Shown: piece after piece, positions 25,981 through 34,159 of the stretch | Layout: each line of letters opens with the position of its first letter | How positions within the stretch are numbered: position 1 is the stretch's first letter | Source: Desulfobacteraceae bacterium | Lineage (GTDB): Bacteria; Desulfobacterota; Desulfobacteria; Desulfobacterales; Desulfosalsimonadaceae | Length of the DNA stretch: 46,802 bases | NCBI GenBank assembly: GCA_003599885.1 | Contig: QZKW01000006.1 | Span: forward strand, 1 to 46,802 | Direction of reading: 5' to 3' | Position numbers and translations under genes: made by a program | Notes under the pieces: generated by a model | What the model saw: the letters and a program-made list of their open reading frames with translations, nothing else | Databases searched by the model: none | What the model was told of the DNA's origin: nothing

Positions 25981-25995
25981 AAGGAGACCGTCATT
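25981..25995 (+). promoter_or_regulatory. Ribosome site and ATT start codon of lipB
   Basis: AAGGAG (25981-25986) lies six bases before ATT (25993-25995), which is in the lipB frame. No ATG, GTG or TTG occurs in that frame between the preceding stop (25957) and a TTG about 170 bases inside the conserved LipB sequence. Confidence 0.65.
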
Positions 25996-26652
25996 TTACC
26001 GGTTACGCCTTTAAATGCATTTCCGGTTGCCATATGGCAGTTCGGCACTGTACCCTATGCGGAAGCGCTTTGCCTTCAGCAGGATGCCATTGTCGGGCGG
26101 GAAAAGAATGCCATACCGGATACGCTGATTCTGCTTGAGCACCCGCCCACGTATACCCTCGGTTTGCGTGGGAAAGACAGCCATTTCCGTGTCCCCTCAA
26201 AGTTGCTTGGTCAAACAGGAAGCCCGGTGTTCCGGGTGGATCGCGGAGGAGATGTAACCTTCCATGGCCCCGGACAATTGGTAGGGTATCCGATCATCGA
26301 TATTGCTGCCCGTGGCGGCGATATCCGGCAATATGTCCGTCAACTGGAAGATATGATTATTGCCGTTCTTGCGGCATTTTATATCGATGCCCGCCATCTG
26401 ACCGGATATCCCGGTGTCTGGGCCGGTGAGAAAAAAATCGCGGCCATCGGGATAAAAGTCAATGCCGCGGGGGTCACCAGTCACGGTTTTGCACTCAATG
26501 TGAATACGGATCTTGCCTGTTTCGAAAATATCTTCCCCTGCGGACTGGACCATAAAAGCGTCACCAGTATGGCGGAAATCCTGAAAAGGCCGGTTCATAT
26601 GGAACCGGTGAGGACACTCGTATCCGAGACATTTATGCGGGTATTCGGCTAA
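25993..26652 (+). CDS. lipB: Octanoyltransferase LipB, probable ATT start
   Basis: A protein of 219 residues if ATT is used (E. coli LipB has 213). It moves octanoyl from acyl carrier protein to lipoyl domains. Conserved parts: AIWQFGTVPYAEALCLQQ at the N-terminus, LILLEHPPTYTLGLRGK, the active-site block RGGDVTFHGPGQLVGYPI, GVWAGEKKIAAIGIKV with the catalytic lysine, and PCGLDHKSVTSM with the catalytic cysteine. Sequence before the first TTG in frame is clearly LipB, so a TTG start would remove about 57 conserved residues. ATT starts are rare; E. coli infC is the known case. lipA begins at the next base after the stop, so the two are coupled and serve the E2 protein encoded downstream. Confidence 0.92.
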   Translation: MLPVTPLNAFPVAIWQFGTVPYAEALCLQQDAIVGREKNAIPDTLILLEHPPTYTLGLRGKDSHFRVPSKLLGQTGSPVFRVDRGGDVTFHGPGQLVGYPIIDIAARGGDIRQYVRQLEDMIIAVLAAFYIDARHLTGYPGVWAGEKKIAAIGIKVNAAGVTSHGFALNVNTDLACFENIFPCGLDHKSVTSMAEILKRPVHMEPVRTLVSETFMRVFG

Positions 26653-27546
26653 ATGAAGAGACATGCCAAAGAAGCTTATCCGTTGGCCAAACCCCCGTGG
26701 ATACGGGTCAAGCTGCCGAAAACGGATCAGGTCCGGTTCATCCGGGATTTAAAAAACCGGCAGCATCTGCATACGGTCTGTGAATCCGCTCTGTGTCCGA
26801 ATATTGGTGAATGCTGGGCAGATGGCCATGCCACGTTTTTGCTCCTGGGAGAGGGATGCACCCGGCAGTGCGCCTTCTGCGGGGTCTCAAAAAATCTCCA
26901 GCCGGCAGATGAGGCAGAACCCGAACGCGTGGCAGAAACAGTGGCTGCGATGGGACTGAAGCATGCGGTCATCACGTCAGTGACGCGCGATGACCTTTTT
27001 GATGGCGGAGCCGGGCATTTTGCAGCTATCACCCATCTTATCCGGAAAAAGTGCATGGATACGACCATCGAAGTTCTGGTTCCTGATTTTGGCGGCAGCC
27101 GCAATTCCCTCAAAACCGTCCTGGGAGCGCATCCGGATATTCTGGGCCATAACATGGAAACCGTTTGCCGGCTTTACCCGAAAGTCAGGCCGGGGGCTGA
27201 CTTTAACCGGTCGCTGTCGCTGCTGAAAAGCGTGAAGGCCATTCTTCCGGATATGATCACCAAGTCGGGCATTATGGTAGGTTTAGGCGAAACAACTGAT
27301 GAAATATTTGAGATCCTTCACCTGCTCAAAGCAGCCGATGTTGACATTCTGACCATCGGTCAATATTTGCGTCCCGGTCCCGGTCAATTGCCGGTTGAGC
27401 GATATTATCATCCGGATGAGTTTTTAAGGTTAAAGGAAACGGCAATAAATTTTGGGTTTCCCTGGGTTGAATCCGGCCCTCTGGTGCGAAGTTCCTATGG
27501 GGCCAAGCAGCAGGCAAGCGTCCTTTGCGGCAGGAAAAGTCGATGA
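26653..27546 (+). CDS. lipA: Lipoyl synthase
   Basis: A 297-residue radical SAM enzyme inserting two sulfurs into protein-bound octanoyl. The auxiliary cluster motif Cys43-x4-Cys48-x5-Cys54 (CESALCPNIGEC) and the radical SAM motif Cys69-x3-Cys73-x2-Cys76 (CTRQCAFC) are both intact, and the C-terminal RSSYGAKQ has the conserved serine ligand. The ATG follows the lipB stop directly, and its own stop overlaps the ATG of the next gene. Placed between isocitrate and 2-oxoglutarate dehydrogenase genes, it supplies the cofactor of the E2 subunit. Confidence 0.97.
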   Translation: MKRHAKEAYPLAKPPWIRVKLPKTDQVRFIRDLKNRQHLHTVCESALCPNIGECWADGHATFLLLGEGCTRQCAFCGVSKNLQPADEAEPERVAETVAAMGLKHAVITSVTRDDLFDGGAGHFAAITHLIRKKCMDTTIEVLVPDFGGSRNSLKTVLGAHPDILGHNMETVCRLYPKVRPGADFNRSLSLLKSVKAILPDMITKSGIMVGLGETTDEIFEILHLLKAADVDILTIGQYLRPGPGQLPVERYYHPDEFLRLKETAINFGFPWVESGPLVRSSYGAKQQASVLCGRKSR

Positions 27547-28301
27547 CGCATATACGGCAGATCCGGTTTGACAACCATCTGGGTGAACAACTGGCCGGAA
27601 CCCTTGAAGAGCCGTCAAATCCGAACGGCCGGGGGATGGTTCTGGGTCATTGTTTTACCTGTTCGCGCCACACCCGGATATTAAGCGATATCAGTGAGCG
27701 TATGGCAACGCATGGATATACGGCCTTGCGGTTTGATTTTTCAGGAAACGGCCAGAGCGATGGTGTTTTTCAGGAATCGACCTATTCAAAACAGGTCCGT
27801 GAACTCCAGTGCGCCGCTGATTATCTCCGGGCAAATGCTGTTTCCGATATCCTTCTGGCCGGTCATTCAATGGGCGGCGCTGCCGCATTGCTGTGCGCCG
27901 CCCGGACAAACAAAATCGCAGGCGTGATCGCTCTTTCGGTGGGCGCTCAATTACTTTATCCGGAACGTCTTTTATCTGAAGATCAGAAAGATCATCTTTA
28001 TGAAACCGGAGAGACCCGGTTTTCAAGCCGGGGACGGGAGCTTATCATTACCGAAGACTTTTTTGCAGATGCCGAAGGGCATGATCTTTTAAACGCAGTA
28101 TCTGAAATCCGTTGTCCGATTCTGCTGGTTTATGGCGGGAAGGACATAACCATTGCGCCGGATTCCGGAAGACTTCTTTATGCTGCGAATCCGATGGGTG
28201 CGGAAATATTTCAGGTCGACAAAGCCGATCATATGTTCAGCACTGATGAGGACCGGAGCAAAGTGGTTGATCATGTAACGAAATGGCTGCAGAAGTTGTG
28301 A
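27543..28301 (+). CDS. Alpha/beta hydrolase (serine aminopeptidase S33-like)
   Basis: A 252-residue cytosolic hydrolase starting at the ATG that overlaps the lipA stop (ATGA), with AGGAAAA upstream. The nucleophile elbow is GHSMGG with Ser109. The acid is probably in YGGKDITIAPD and the histidine in DKADHMF near the C-terminus. LGHCFTCSRHTR forms the oxyanion loop region and has extra cysteines. Similar proteins are often fused or linked to OsmC-like domains, which is not the case here. Overlap with lipA and a 37-base gap to sucA place it in the TCA operon. A role in thioester or lipoyl-ester hydrolysis is imaginable but unsupported. Confidence 0.88.
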   Translation: MTHIRQIRFDNHLGEQLAGTLEEPSNPNGRGMVLGHCFTCSRHTRILSDISERMATHGYTALRFDFSGNGQSDGVFQESTYSKQVRELQCAADYLRANAVSDILLAGHSMGGAAALLCAARTNKIAGVIALSVGAQLLYPERLLSEDQKDHLYETGETRFSSRGRELIITEDFFADAEGHDLLNAVSEIRCPILLVYGGKDITIAPDSGRLLYAANPMGAEIFQVDKADHMFSTDEDRSKVVDHVTKWLQKL

Positions 28302-28338
28302 GAATCTGAGCAAAAACACCACAAAAGAGGAGCAAACT

Positions 28339-31053
28339 ATGCCTTATTCGGGCCCCTGGAGCACGGAATATATCGAATCCCTTTATGAACGCTGGAAAAG
28401 CGATCCCAATCAGGTGGACAAGGATTGGCGGTTTTTCTTTCAGGGGTTTGAACTGGGATTTTCACAGCCGGTACAGCCTGAAGGCGCTGCCTGTGATGAA
28501 GATGCCATGCGGAAGCAGTCGCGGGTGGAAGCCCTGGTCTACCGTTACCGGGATATCGGCCATTTGATGTCCTGTCTGGATCCTCTGGAAGCCTGTCTAA
28601 CCGATCATCCGCTCATCAGCCTCTCAACGTTTGGTCTGGGCGCCGATGATATGGAGAAGGCTTTTTATGTGCCGGGCCTTGCCAAAGGCAGGACGATGCC
28701 TTTAAAAGATATCCTGCAATTGATGCGCCAGACTTACTGCCGTTCCATCGGTGTGGAATACATGCATCTCCAGGATCCTCATGAACGGGAGTGGCTTCGG
28801 GAGAAGATGGAACCGTTAAAAAATGAGCCGAACCTTTTGACTGAAGAGAAAATCCGTATTCTCAATAAACTGTGCCAGGCCAAACAGTTCGAACAGTTTG
28901 TCCACAAAAGGTATCTGGGGCAGAAGCGGTTTTCCCTGGAAGGGGCCGAGGTGATCATTCCGATGATGGACGTTCTTTTTGACCGGGCCGCATCCCATGA
29001 CTGCCGCGAAATCGTCCTGGGCATGTCCCATCGCGGGCGGCTGAATGTCCAGGTCAATATCATGGGAAAGCCTTATGAAGATATTTTTCGGGAATTCGAG
29101 GATCAGTATAATCCGGAAGGGGCGGTCGGCACCGGGGATGTCAAATATCATAAGGGGTTTGTGTCAAAATATACGGCCCAAAACGGGAAAACCATCGATG
29201 TGATGATGGCGAACAATCCGAGCCATCTGGAGGCGGTCAATCCGGTCGTCGAGGGAATGGCCAAGGGCCGGATCGATGCAATGGGAAAGGACGCCCGTGT
29301 TCTGCCGGTGCTGCTCCACGGCGATGCCGCATTTGCAGGCCAGGGAATCGTTGCCGAGACGCTGAACATGTCCCAGCTGGAAGGATATAAGACCGGCGGC
29401 ACCATTCATATTGTCGTCAACAACCAGATCGGTTATACCACGCTGCCGGAGGACGCCCGTTCCACCCGTTATTCCACGGACATCGCCAAGGGCATAATGG
29501 TCCCCATTTTTCATGTGCACGGCGAAGATCCGGAGGCTGTGGCGCATGCGGTGCGCCTGGCTTGCGACTATCGGATGGCCTTTGCAAAGGACGTGGTCAT
29601 TGATGTGGTCTGCTACCGTCTCTACGGACATAACGAGGGGGATGAACCCTATTTTACCGCGCCGCTCATGTACGACCGGATCAGGCAGCGGCCATCGTTG
29701 GATGAATTGTATGCCACCCAGCTTCTGGACGAACAGGTGCTGGATCAGACCGAATTAAATCAGATCCGGTCGGGAATTGAAACCTGCCTGACAACGGCGA
29801 TTGATGCGGCAAAGGAACCGGTGAAGCACTCCTCGACGGGGAAAAATCTCCCTGATGACAATGATGATCATTCGTCGTTTTATGAGCGGGTTGCCATCGA
29901 CACAGCCCTTAAAAAAGAGGATCTCCTCGCGCTGGCCCGGCAGCTTTCCAGTCTCCCCGATGGGTTCAATGTTAATCCCAAGCTGGAAAAACTGCTGGAA
30001 AAGCGCAAACAGTCGGTTGAAGAAGGGACGGGGATTGATTGGGGAAATGCCGAAACCCTGGCCTTTGCCAGCATCGTTCAGCAAGGGCAGCCGGTGAGGC
30101 TGAGCGGCGAGGACAGCCAGCGGGGCACCTTCAGCCAGCGTCACAGCGTGCTTTTTGATACCAAGACAAACGCCGAATATACGCCGATCGCAGCACTCAG
30201 CAGTCCGCCCATGTTTTATCCCATCAACAGCCTGCTTTCCGAAGCCGGAGTGCTCGGTTTTGAATACGGGTATTCGCTGGTAAGGCCGGATTGCCTGACT
30301 TTATGGGAGGCGCAATTCGGTGATTTCGTCAACAACGCCCAGGTGGTCATTGATCAGTTTATCGTCAGCGGCGAAACCAAGTGGGGCAGTAAAAGCGGGC
30401 TTACGCTCCTGCTCCCCCACGGATACGAAGGCATGGGGCCAGAACATTCCAGCGCCCGTATCGAGCGTTTTCTTCAGCTCTGCGCAAACGAGAATATCCA
30501 GGTCTGCAACCCCACAACACCGGCCCAGTATTTTCATTTGCTGCGTCGCCAGGCTATGGGCAAGGTGTTGAAGCCGCTGGTGATCATGACCCCGAAAAGC
30601 CTGCTCCGTCATCCCCTAGCCGTATCGGATATGGATGATTTTACGAAAAAACGATTTGAGGCAGTATTGGATGATCCGCTGGCAGGCAAAAATGCCGAGA
30701 AAGTGATCTTTGTCAGCGGTAAAATCTATTATGAACTTTTAAAGGCCCGCGATGACAGCCGGATAAAAAAGACCGCCATTATCCGCATCGAACAGCTCTA
30801 TCCGTTTCCTCAAAAACAGATAGAGAACATCATCAACACATATAAAAAATGCCGTGAGTGGCTGTGGACCCAGGAAGAACCGGAAAACCAGGGGCCGTGG
30901 CAGTTTGTGTCCCGCTTATTTCAAAAGAATTTTTCAATAGGGTTAACCTTTATCGGGCGAGATCCATCGCCCAGTCCGGCCACCGGCTATCATCATGTCT
31001 TTGTGGAAGAACAGGAAAACATCGTCCGGAAGGCCCTGCTGGGATCGCTTTAG
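28339..31053 (+). CDS. sucA: 2-oxoglutarate dehydrogenase E1
   Basis: A 904-residue thiamine-diphosphate enzyme decarboxylating 2-oxoglutarate and passing succinyl to the E2 lipoyl group. The N-terminal segment PYSGPWSTEYIESLYERW is the E2-binding motif of OdhA/SucA. The TPP site HGDAAFAGQGIVAE near residue 325 with VVNNQIGYTT, the GMSHRGRLNV block near 231, and the C-terminal pyrimidine domain LPHGYEGMGPEHSSARIERF are all intact. A GAGGAG site lies before the ATG. Most strict sulfate reducers use ferredoxin-dependent 2-oxoglutarate oxidoreductase, so a full lipoate-type complex here is notable. Confidence 0.97.
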   Translation: MPYSGPWSTEYIESLYERWKSDPNQVDKDWRFFFQGFELGFSQPVQPEGAACDEDAMRKQSRVEALVYRYRDIGHLMSCLDPLEACLTDHPLISLSTFGLGADDMEKAFYVPGLAKGRTMPLKDILQLMRQTYCRSIGVEYMHLQDPHEREWLREKMEPLKNEPNLLTEEKIRILNKLCQAKQFEQFVHKRYLGQKRFSLEGAEVIIPMMDVLFDRAASHDCREIVLGMSHRGRLNVQVNIMGKPYEDIFREFEDQYNPEGAVGTGDVKYHKGFVSKYTAQNGKTIDVMMANNPSHLEAVNPVVEGMAKGRIDAMGKDARVLPVLLHGDAAFAGQGIVAETLNMSQLEGYKTGGTIHIVVNNQIGYTTLPEDARSTRYSTDIAKGIMVPIFHVHGEDPEAVAHAVRLACDYRMAFAKDVVIDVVCYRLYGHNEGDEPYFTAPLMYDRIRQRPSLDELYATQLLDEQVLDQTELNQIRSGIETCLTTAIDAAKEPVKHSSTGKNLPDDNDDHSSFYERVAIDTALKKEDLLALARQLSSLPDGFNVNPKLEKLLEKRKQSVEEGTGIDWGNAETLAFASIVQQGQPVRLSGEDSQRGTFSQRHSVLFDTKTNAEYTPIAALSSPPMFYPINSLLSEAGVLGFEYGYSLVRPDCLTLWEAQFGDFVNNAQVVIDQFIVSGETKWGSKSGLTLLLPHGYEGMGPEHSSARIERFLQLCANENIQVCNPTTPAQYFHLLRRQAMGKVLKPLVIMTPKSLLRHPLAVSDMDDFTKKRFEAVLDDPLAGKNAEKVIFVSGKIYYELLKARDDSRIKKTAIIRIEQLYPFPQKQIENIINTYKKCREWLWTQEEPENQGPWQFVSRLFQKNFSIGLTFIGRDPSPSPATGYHHVFVEEQENIVRKALLGSL

Positions 31054-31097
31054 CGCGTAATTCATATGATAATGACCGTTTATTTAAAGGAGGCCGT

Positions 31098-32378
31098 ATG
31101 GCGCTTGAAATAAAAATCCCCAATGTCGGCGAATCGGTTCAGGAAGCGGTGCTTGCCCAGTGGTATAAAAAAGAAGGGGATTATGTGCTGAAAGATGAGC
31201 CGCTGTTTGTCATCGAAACAGATAAAGTCACCCTGGAAGTGCCGGCGGAAGCCAGCGGCCGGCTTCATATTCTTGCAGCCGAAGGAGATACGCTTTCCAT
31301 CGGCGCTGTCGTTGGCAGCATTGACACGGATGCTGTTGCGGAAAAATCGGAGACAAGGCCGGAAACCGGCAAGCCTGAGCTAAAACCCGTTCAAAAACCC
31401 AGACAGACTGAAACAGCCGTTTTTCAGGAGACAGAAAGAAAAGAAACGCCGGTTCCGCCATCAGACAGACCGGCCTCGGAGACGCCGCTACTGCCGTCCG
31501 TCCGCCGCCTGGTTTTAGAAAAGGGGCTCGATATCAAAGAAATTCAGGGGACCGGGCCTGGCGGTCGCATCACCAAGGGCGACGTCATTTTATATCTTGA
31601 ATCAGGAAATCATGCGGCTGTCCAGCAACATCGGGATCAAACAGAAAAAGAAGCGGCCCCTTGCGTCATGCCGGGCCAGGAGACGGTCACGATCAAGCCC
31701 ATGACACCCATCCGCAAGCGCATTGCCGAGCGCCTGCTTTCCGCCAAACAGAACACGGCCATGCTGACCACATTTAATGAAATCGACATGAGCCATGTGA
31801 TGGCAATCCGGAACCGGTATAAGGATGCGTTTTTTGAAAAATACAGAGTCCGGCTGGGATTCATGTCTTTTTTTATCAAGGCGGTTGTCGAAGAGCTAAA
31901 AGAAACCCCGGACATGAACGCCCGCATCGATGGCGACAATATTGTGTATCAGCATTATTATCATATCGGTGTGGCCATTGGCGCAAAGCGCGGGCTTCTG
32001 GTGCCGGTAATCCGGAATGCCGATCAAATCAGTTTCGCCCAGGTCGAAGGGGCGATTGTCGAGTTTGCGAAAAAAATCAATGAAAACCGCATCCAATTGG
32101 AAGACCTGGAAGGCGGGACGTTTTCAATCACCAACGGTGGCATATACGGGTCGCTGCTCAGTACGCCCATTCTCAATATGCCTCAGAGCGGCATTCTGGG
32201 AATGCATAAAATCGAGGACCGGCCGATTGTCATTGAAAATGAGATCAAAATCCGGCCGATGATGTATGTGGCGCTTAGTTACGATCATCGGATTGTGGAC
32301 GGTAAAACCGCCGTCACCTTTTTGCGGCGTATCAAGGAATTAATCGAAAACCCCGAACGCATCATGATGGAGATATGA
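31098..32378 (+). CDS. sucB: Dihydrolipoyl succinyltransferase E2
   Basis: A 426-residue core protein of the 2-oxoglutarate dehydrogenase complex. It has one N-terminal lipoyl domain with the lipoylated lysine at about residue 43 (IETDKVTLEV), a Pro/Glu-rich linker, a peripheral-subunit-binding domain (LPSVRRLVLEKGLDIKEIQG with GRITKGDV), and a catalytic domain ending in SYDHRIVDGKTA with the His and Asp of the acyltransferase. The ATG at 31098 follows AAAGGAGG; the frame is open further upstream but that part overlaps sucA. lpd starts one base after its stop. Confidence 0.97.
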   Translation: MALEIKIPNVGESVQEAVLAQWYKKEGDYVLKDEPLFVIETDKVTLEVPAEASGRLHILAAEGDTLSIGAVVGSIDTDAVAEKSETRPETGKPELKPVQKPRQTETAVFQETERKETPVPPSDRPASETPLLPSVRRLVLEKGLDIKEIQGTGPGGRITKGDVILYLESGNHAAVQQHRDQTEKEAAPCVMPGQETVTIKPMTPIRKRIAERLLSAKQNTAMLTTFNEIDMSHVMAIRNRYKDAFFEKYRVRLGFMSFFIKAVVEELKETPDMNARIDGDNIVYQHYYHIGVAIGAKRGLLVPVIRNADQISFAQVEGAIVEFAKKINENRIQLEDLEGGTFSITNGGIYGSLLSTPILNMPQSGILGMHKIEDRPIVIENEIKIRPMMYVALSYDHRIVDGKTAVTFLRRIKELIENPERIMMEI

Positions 32379-32379
32379 C

Positions 32380-33843
32380 ATGACCCGCAATAATCAGGAC
32401 AATCAATTCGATTTGGTGGTGATCGGCGCAGGCCCCGGCGGTTACGTAGCCGCAGCCCGTGCCGCACAATTGGGGATGAAGGTCGCCTGTGTCGACAGAG
32501 AAGCCCGCCTGGGCGGCGTATGTTTGAATGTCGGGTGCATTCCCAGCAAAGCATTGCTTGATTCCAGTGAATATTACGCCATGGCCCAAAGAACCTTTGC
32601 CGGCCACGGTATTCTTTTTAAAGGGCTTGATTTTAATCTTGATACCATGATGAAGCGAAAGGATGAAGTGGTCCGCGCATTAACCGATAATGTCCGGAAA
32701 CTCCTTGAAGGCGGCAAGGTGACCATCATTTGCGGCACCGCAAAGCTCCTGAGCAACAACCAGGTGGGGGTCCGGCTATCCCCTGACAAATCAGGTGACA
32801 AATCTACCGGTACATCCGCAAAAACAGCTAAGGAAAGAGTGCTTGAAGCCAAAAATATTCTGCTGGCCACCGGAAGCCGGCCGATAGAAATCAAGGGCAT
32901 GGAATTTGATGGTCGTTATATTGTAACATCAACGGAAGCGCTTGCCTTTGACGCGGTCCCGAAGCATCTGGTAGTCGTGGGCGGCGGGTATATCGGCCTG
33001 GAGTTGGGATCTCTCTGGTCCCGGCTGGGCGCCAAAGTGACCATCGTCGAGATGATGCCGACCATCGCCGGGACAACGGACGGCCAGATCAGCCGGACGC
33101 TGTTTCGGGTATTAAAAAATCAGGGATTGGATTTTAAATTGCAGACAAAGGTTTTAAAGACCGAGGTGAAAAAGAACATGATACGCACAACGGTGATGGG
33201 CGACGGCGACAAGAAGGAGATTCTTGAGTGTGACAGGTTGCTGGTGGCTGTGGGACGGCAGCCGTTGACCGACGGGCTGGGTCTGGACACAGTCGGAATT
33301 GCGCTTGATTCCCGGGGGGGGGTCGCAGTTGATGAATCGTATCGCACCTCTGTAAAAAATATTTATGCCATCGGCGATCTGATCGAAGGCCCGATGCTGG
33401 CGCACAAGGCATCCGCAGAGGGACGGGCGGCAGTGGAATGCATGGCGGGAATGGCCGGGGCAGTCAATTACGATGCGATGCCCGCTGTGGTCTATACCTG
33501 GCCTGAAGTGGCCTCCGTGGGGCTGACCGAAGAACAGGTAAAGGAAAGGAGTATTCCTTATTGCAAAGGGACTTATCCGTTTTCAGGGACCGGCCGGGCC
33601 CGTTGCATGGGTGAAACCGAAGGTCTGGTCAAAATATTGGCCCATGCCAAAACCGACCGTCTGCTGGGGGTGCACATCATCGGAGCCCGGGCCGCCGATA
33701 TGATCGCTGAAGCCGTGCTGGCCATGGAGGCGGGCGCGTCTGCCGAAGACATCAGCCGCGTGGTGCACGGGCACCCCACGTTTGCCGAAGCTTTGCAGGA
33801 AGCCGCTATGGCGATCAGGGAATGCTCGATTTATTCATCTTGA
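32380..33843 (+). CDS. lpd: Dihydrolipoyl dehydrogenase E3
   Basis: A 487-residue FAD flavoprotein that reoxidises dihydrolipoyl groups with NAD. FAD site GAGPGGYVAA near residue 16, redox disulfide Cys48/Cys53 (GGVCLNVGCIPSK), NAD site VVGGGYIGLELGS near 206, second FAD motif YAIGDLIEGPMLAHKA, and the C-terminal catalytic HGHPTFAEAL are all present. It is the last gene of the acnA-lpd run. An inserted, low-conservation stretch after residue 125 (SPDKSGDKSTGTSAKTAKE) makes it slightly longer than usual. Confidence 0.97.
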   Translation: MTRNNQDNQFDLVVIGAGPGGYVAAARAAQLGMKVACVDREARLGGVCLNVGCIPSKALLDSSEYYAMAQRTFAGHGILFKGLDFNLDTMMKRKDEVVRALTDNVRKLLEGGKVTIICGTAKLLSNNQVGVRLSPDKSGDKSTGTSAKTAKERVLEAKNILLATGSRPIEIKGMEFDGRYIVTSTEALAFDAVPKHLVVVGGGYIGLELGSLWSRLGAKVTIVEMMPTIAGTTDGQISRTLFRVLKNQGLDFKLQTKVLKTEVKKNMIRTTVMGDGDKKEILECDRLLVAVGRQPLTDGLGLDTVGIALDSRGGVAVDESYRTSVKNIYAIGDLIEGPMLAHKASAEGRAAVECMAGMAGAVNYDAMPAVVYTWPEVASVGLTEEQVKERSIPYCKGTYPFSGTGRARCMGETEGLVKILAHAKTDRLLGVHIIGARAADMIAEAVLAMEAGASAEDISRVVHGHPTFAEALQEAAMAIRECSIYSS

Positions 33844-34159
33844 ATTCATGCGAGGACTGCTTTTTGTCCCGATTTTTTATGAGACATATTCGATATGTTT
33901 TGCAAAGCCAAGCAATTCAGCGGGGATACATTCACTATCCGTGTGCTTGTCAAAGCAATGCCCATAAATGATGACCCTTCACCTTCCATCGATAGAAATA
34001 GCTTTTTTAGGCAATTTATTGTTTTTATTCTGTAAATTAAGTTGTTTAAAAGGTTTTTTATGGAAACCTATCTCCAGTCACTCTGCTCTGTGCGCTTTAG
34101 GGGGGGTGGACAATCGTTAACAAGAAGTCAACGATGAATTTGAAGAAGGGGGAGCGGGA
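33844..34159. other. Intergenic gap with one 80-base repeat
   Basis: The 316-base gap between lpd and the GH3 gene holds the repeat at 33984-34063 and an AT-rich stretch. Short frames here have no ribosome site, and no clear terminator is seen after lpd. Confidence 0.6.
33984..34063 (+). repeat. 80-base intergenic repeat, copy B
   Basis: Aligns without gaps to 37950-38029 with 63 of 80 identities. Shared cores are TTCCATCGATA at the left end, TATTCTGTAAATTAAG in the middle and TTTTTATGG at the right end. It lies 97 bases before the GH3 start. Confidence 0.75.
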
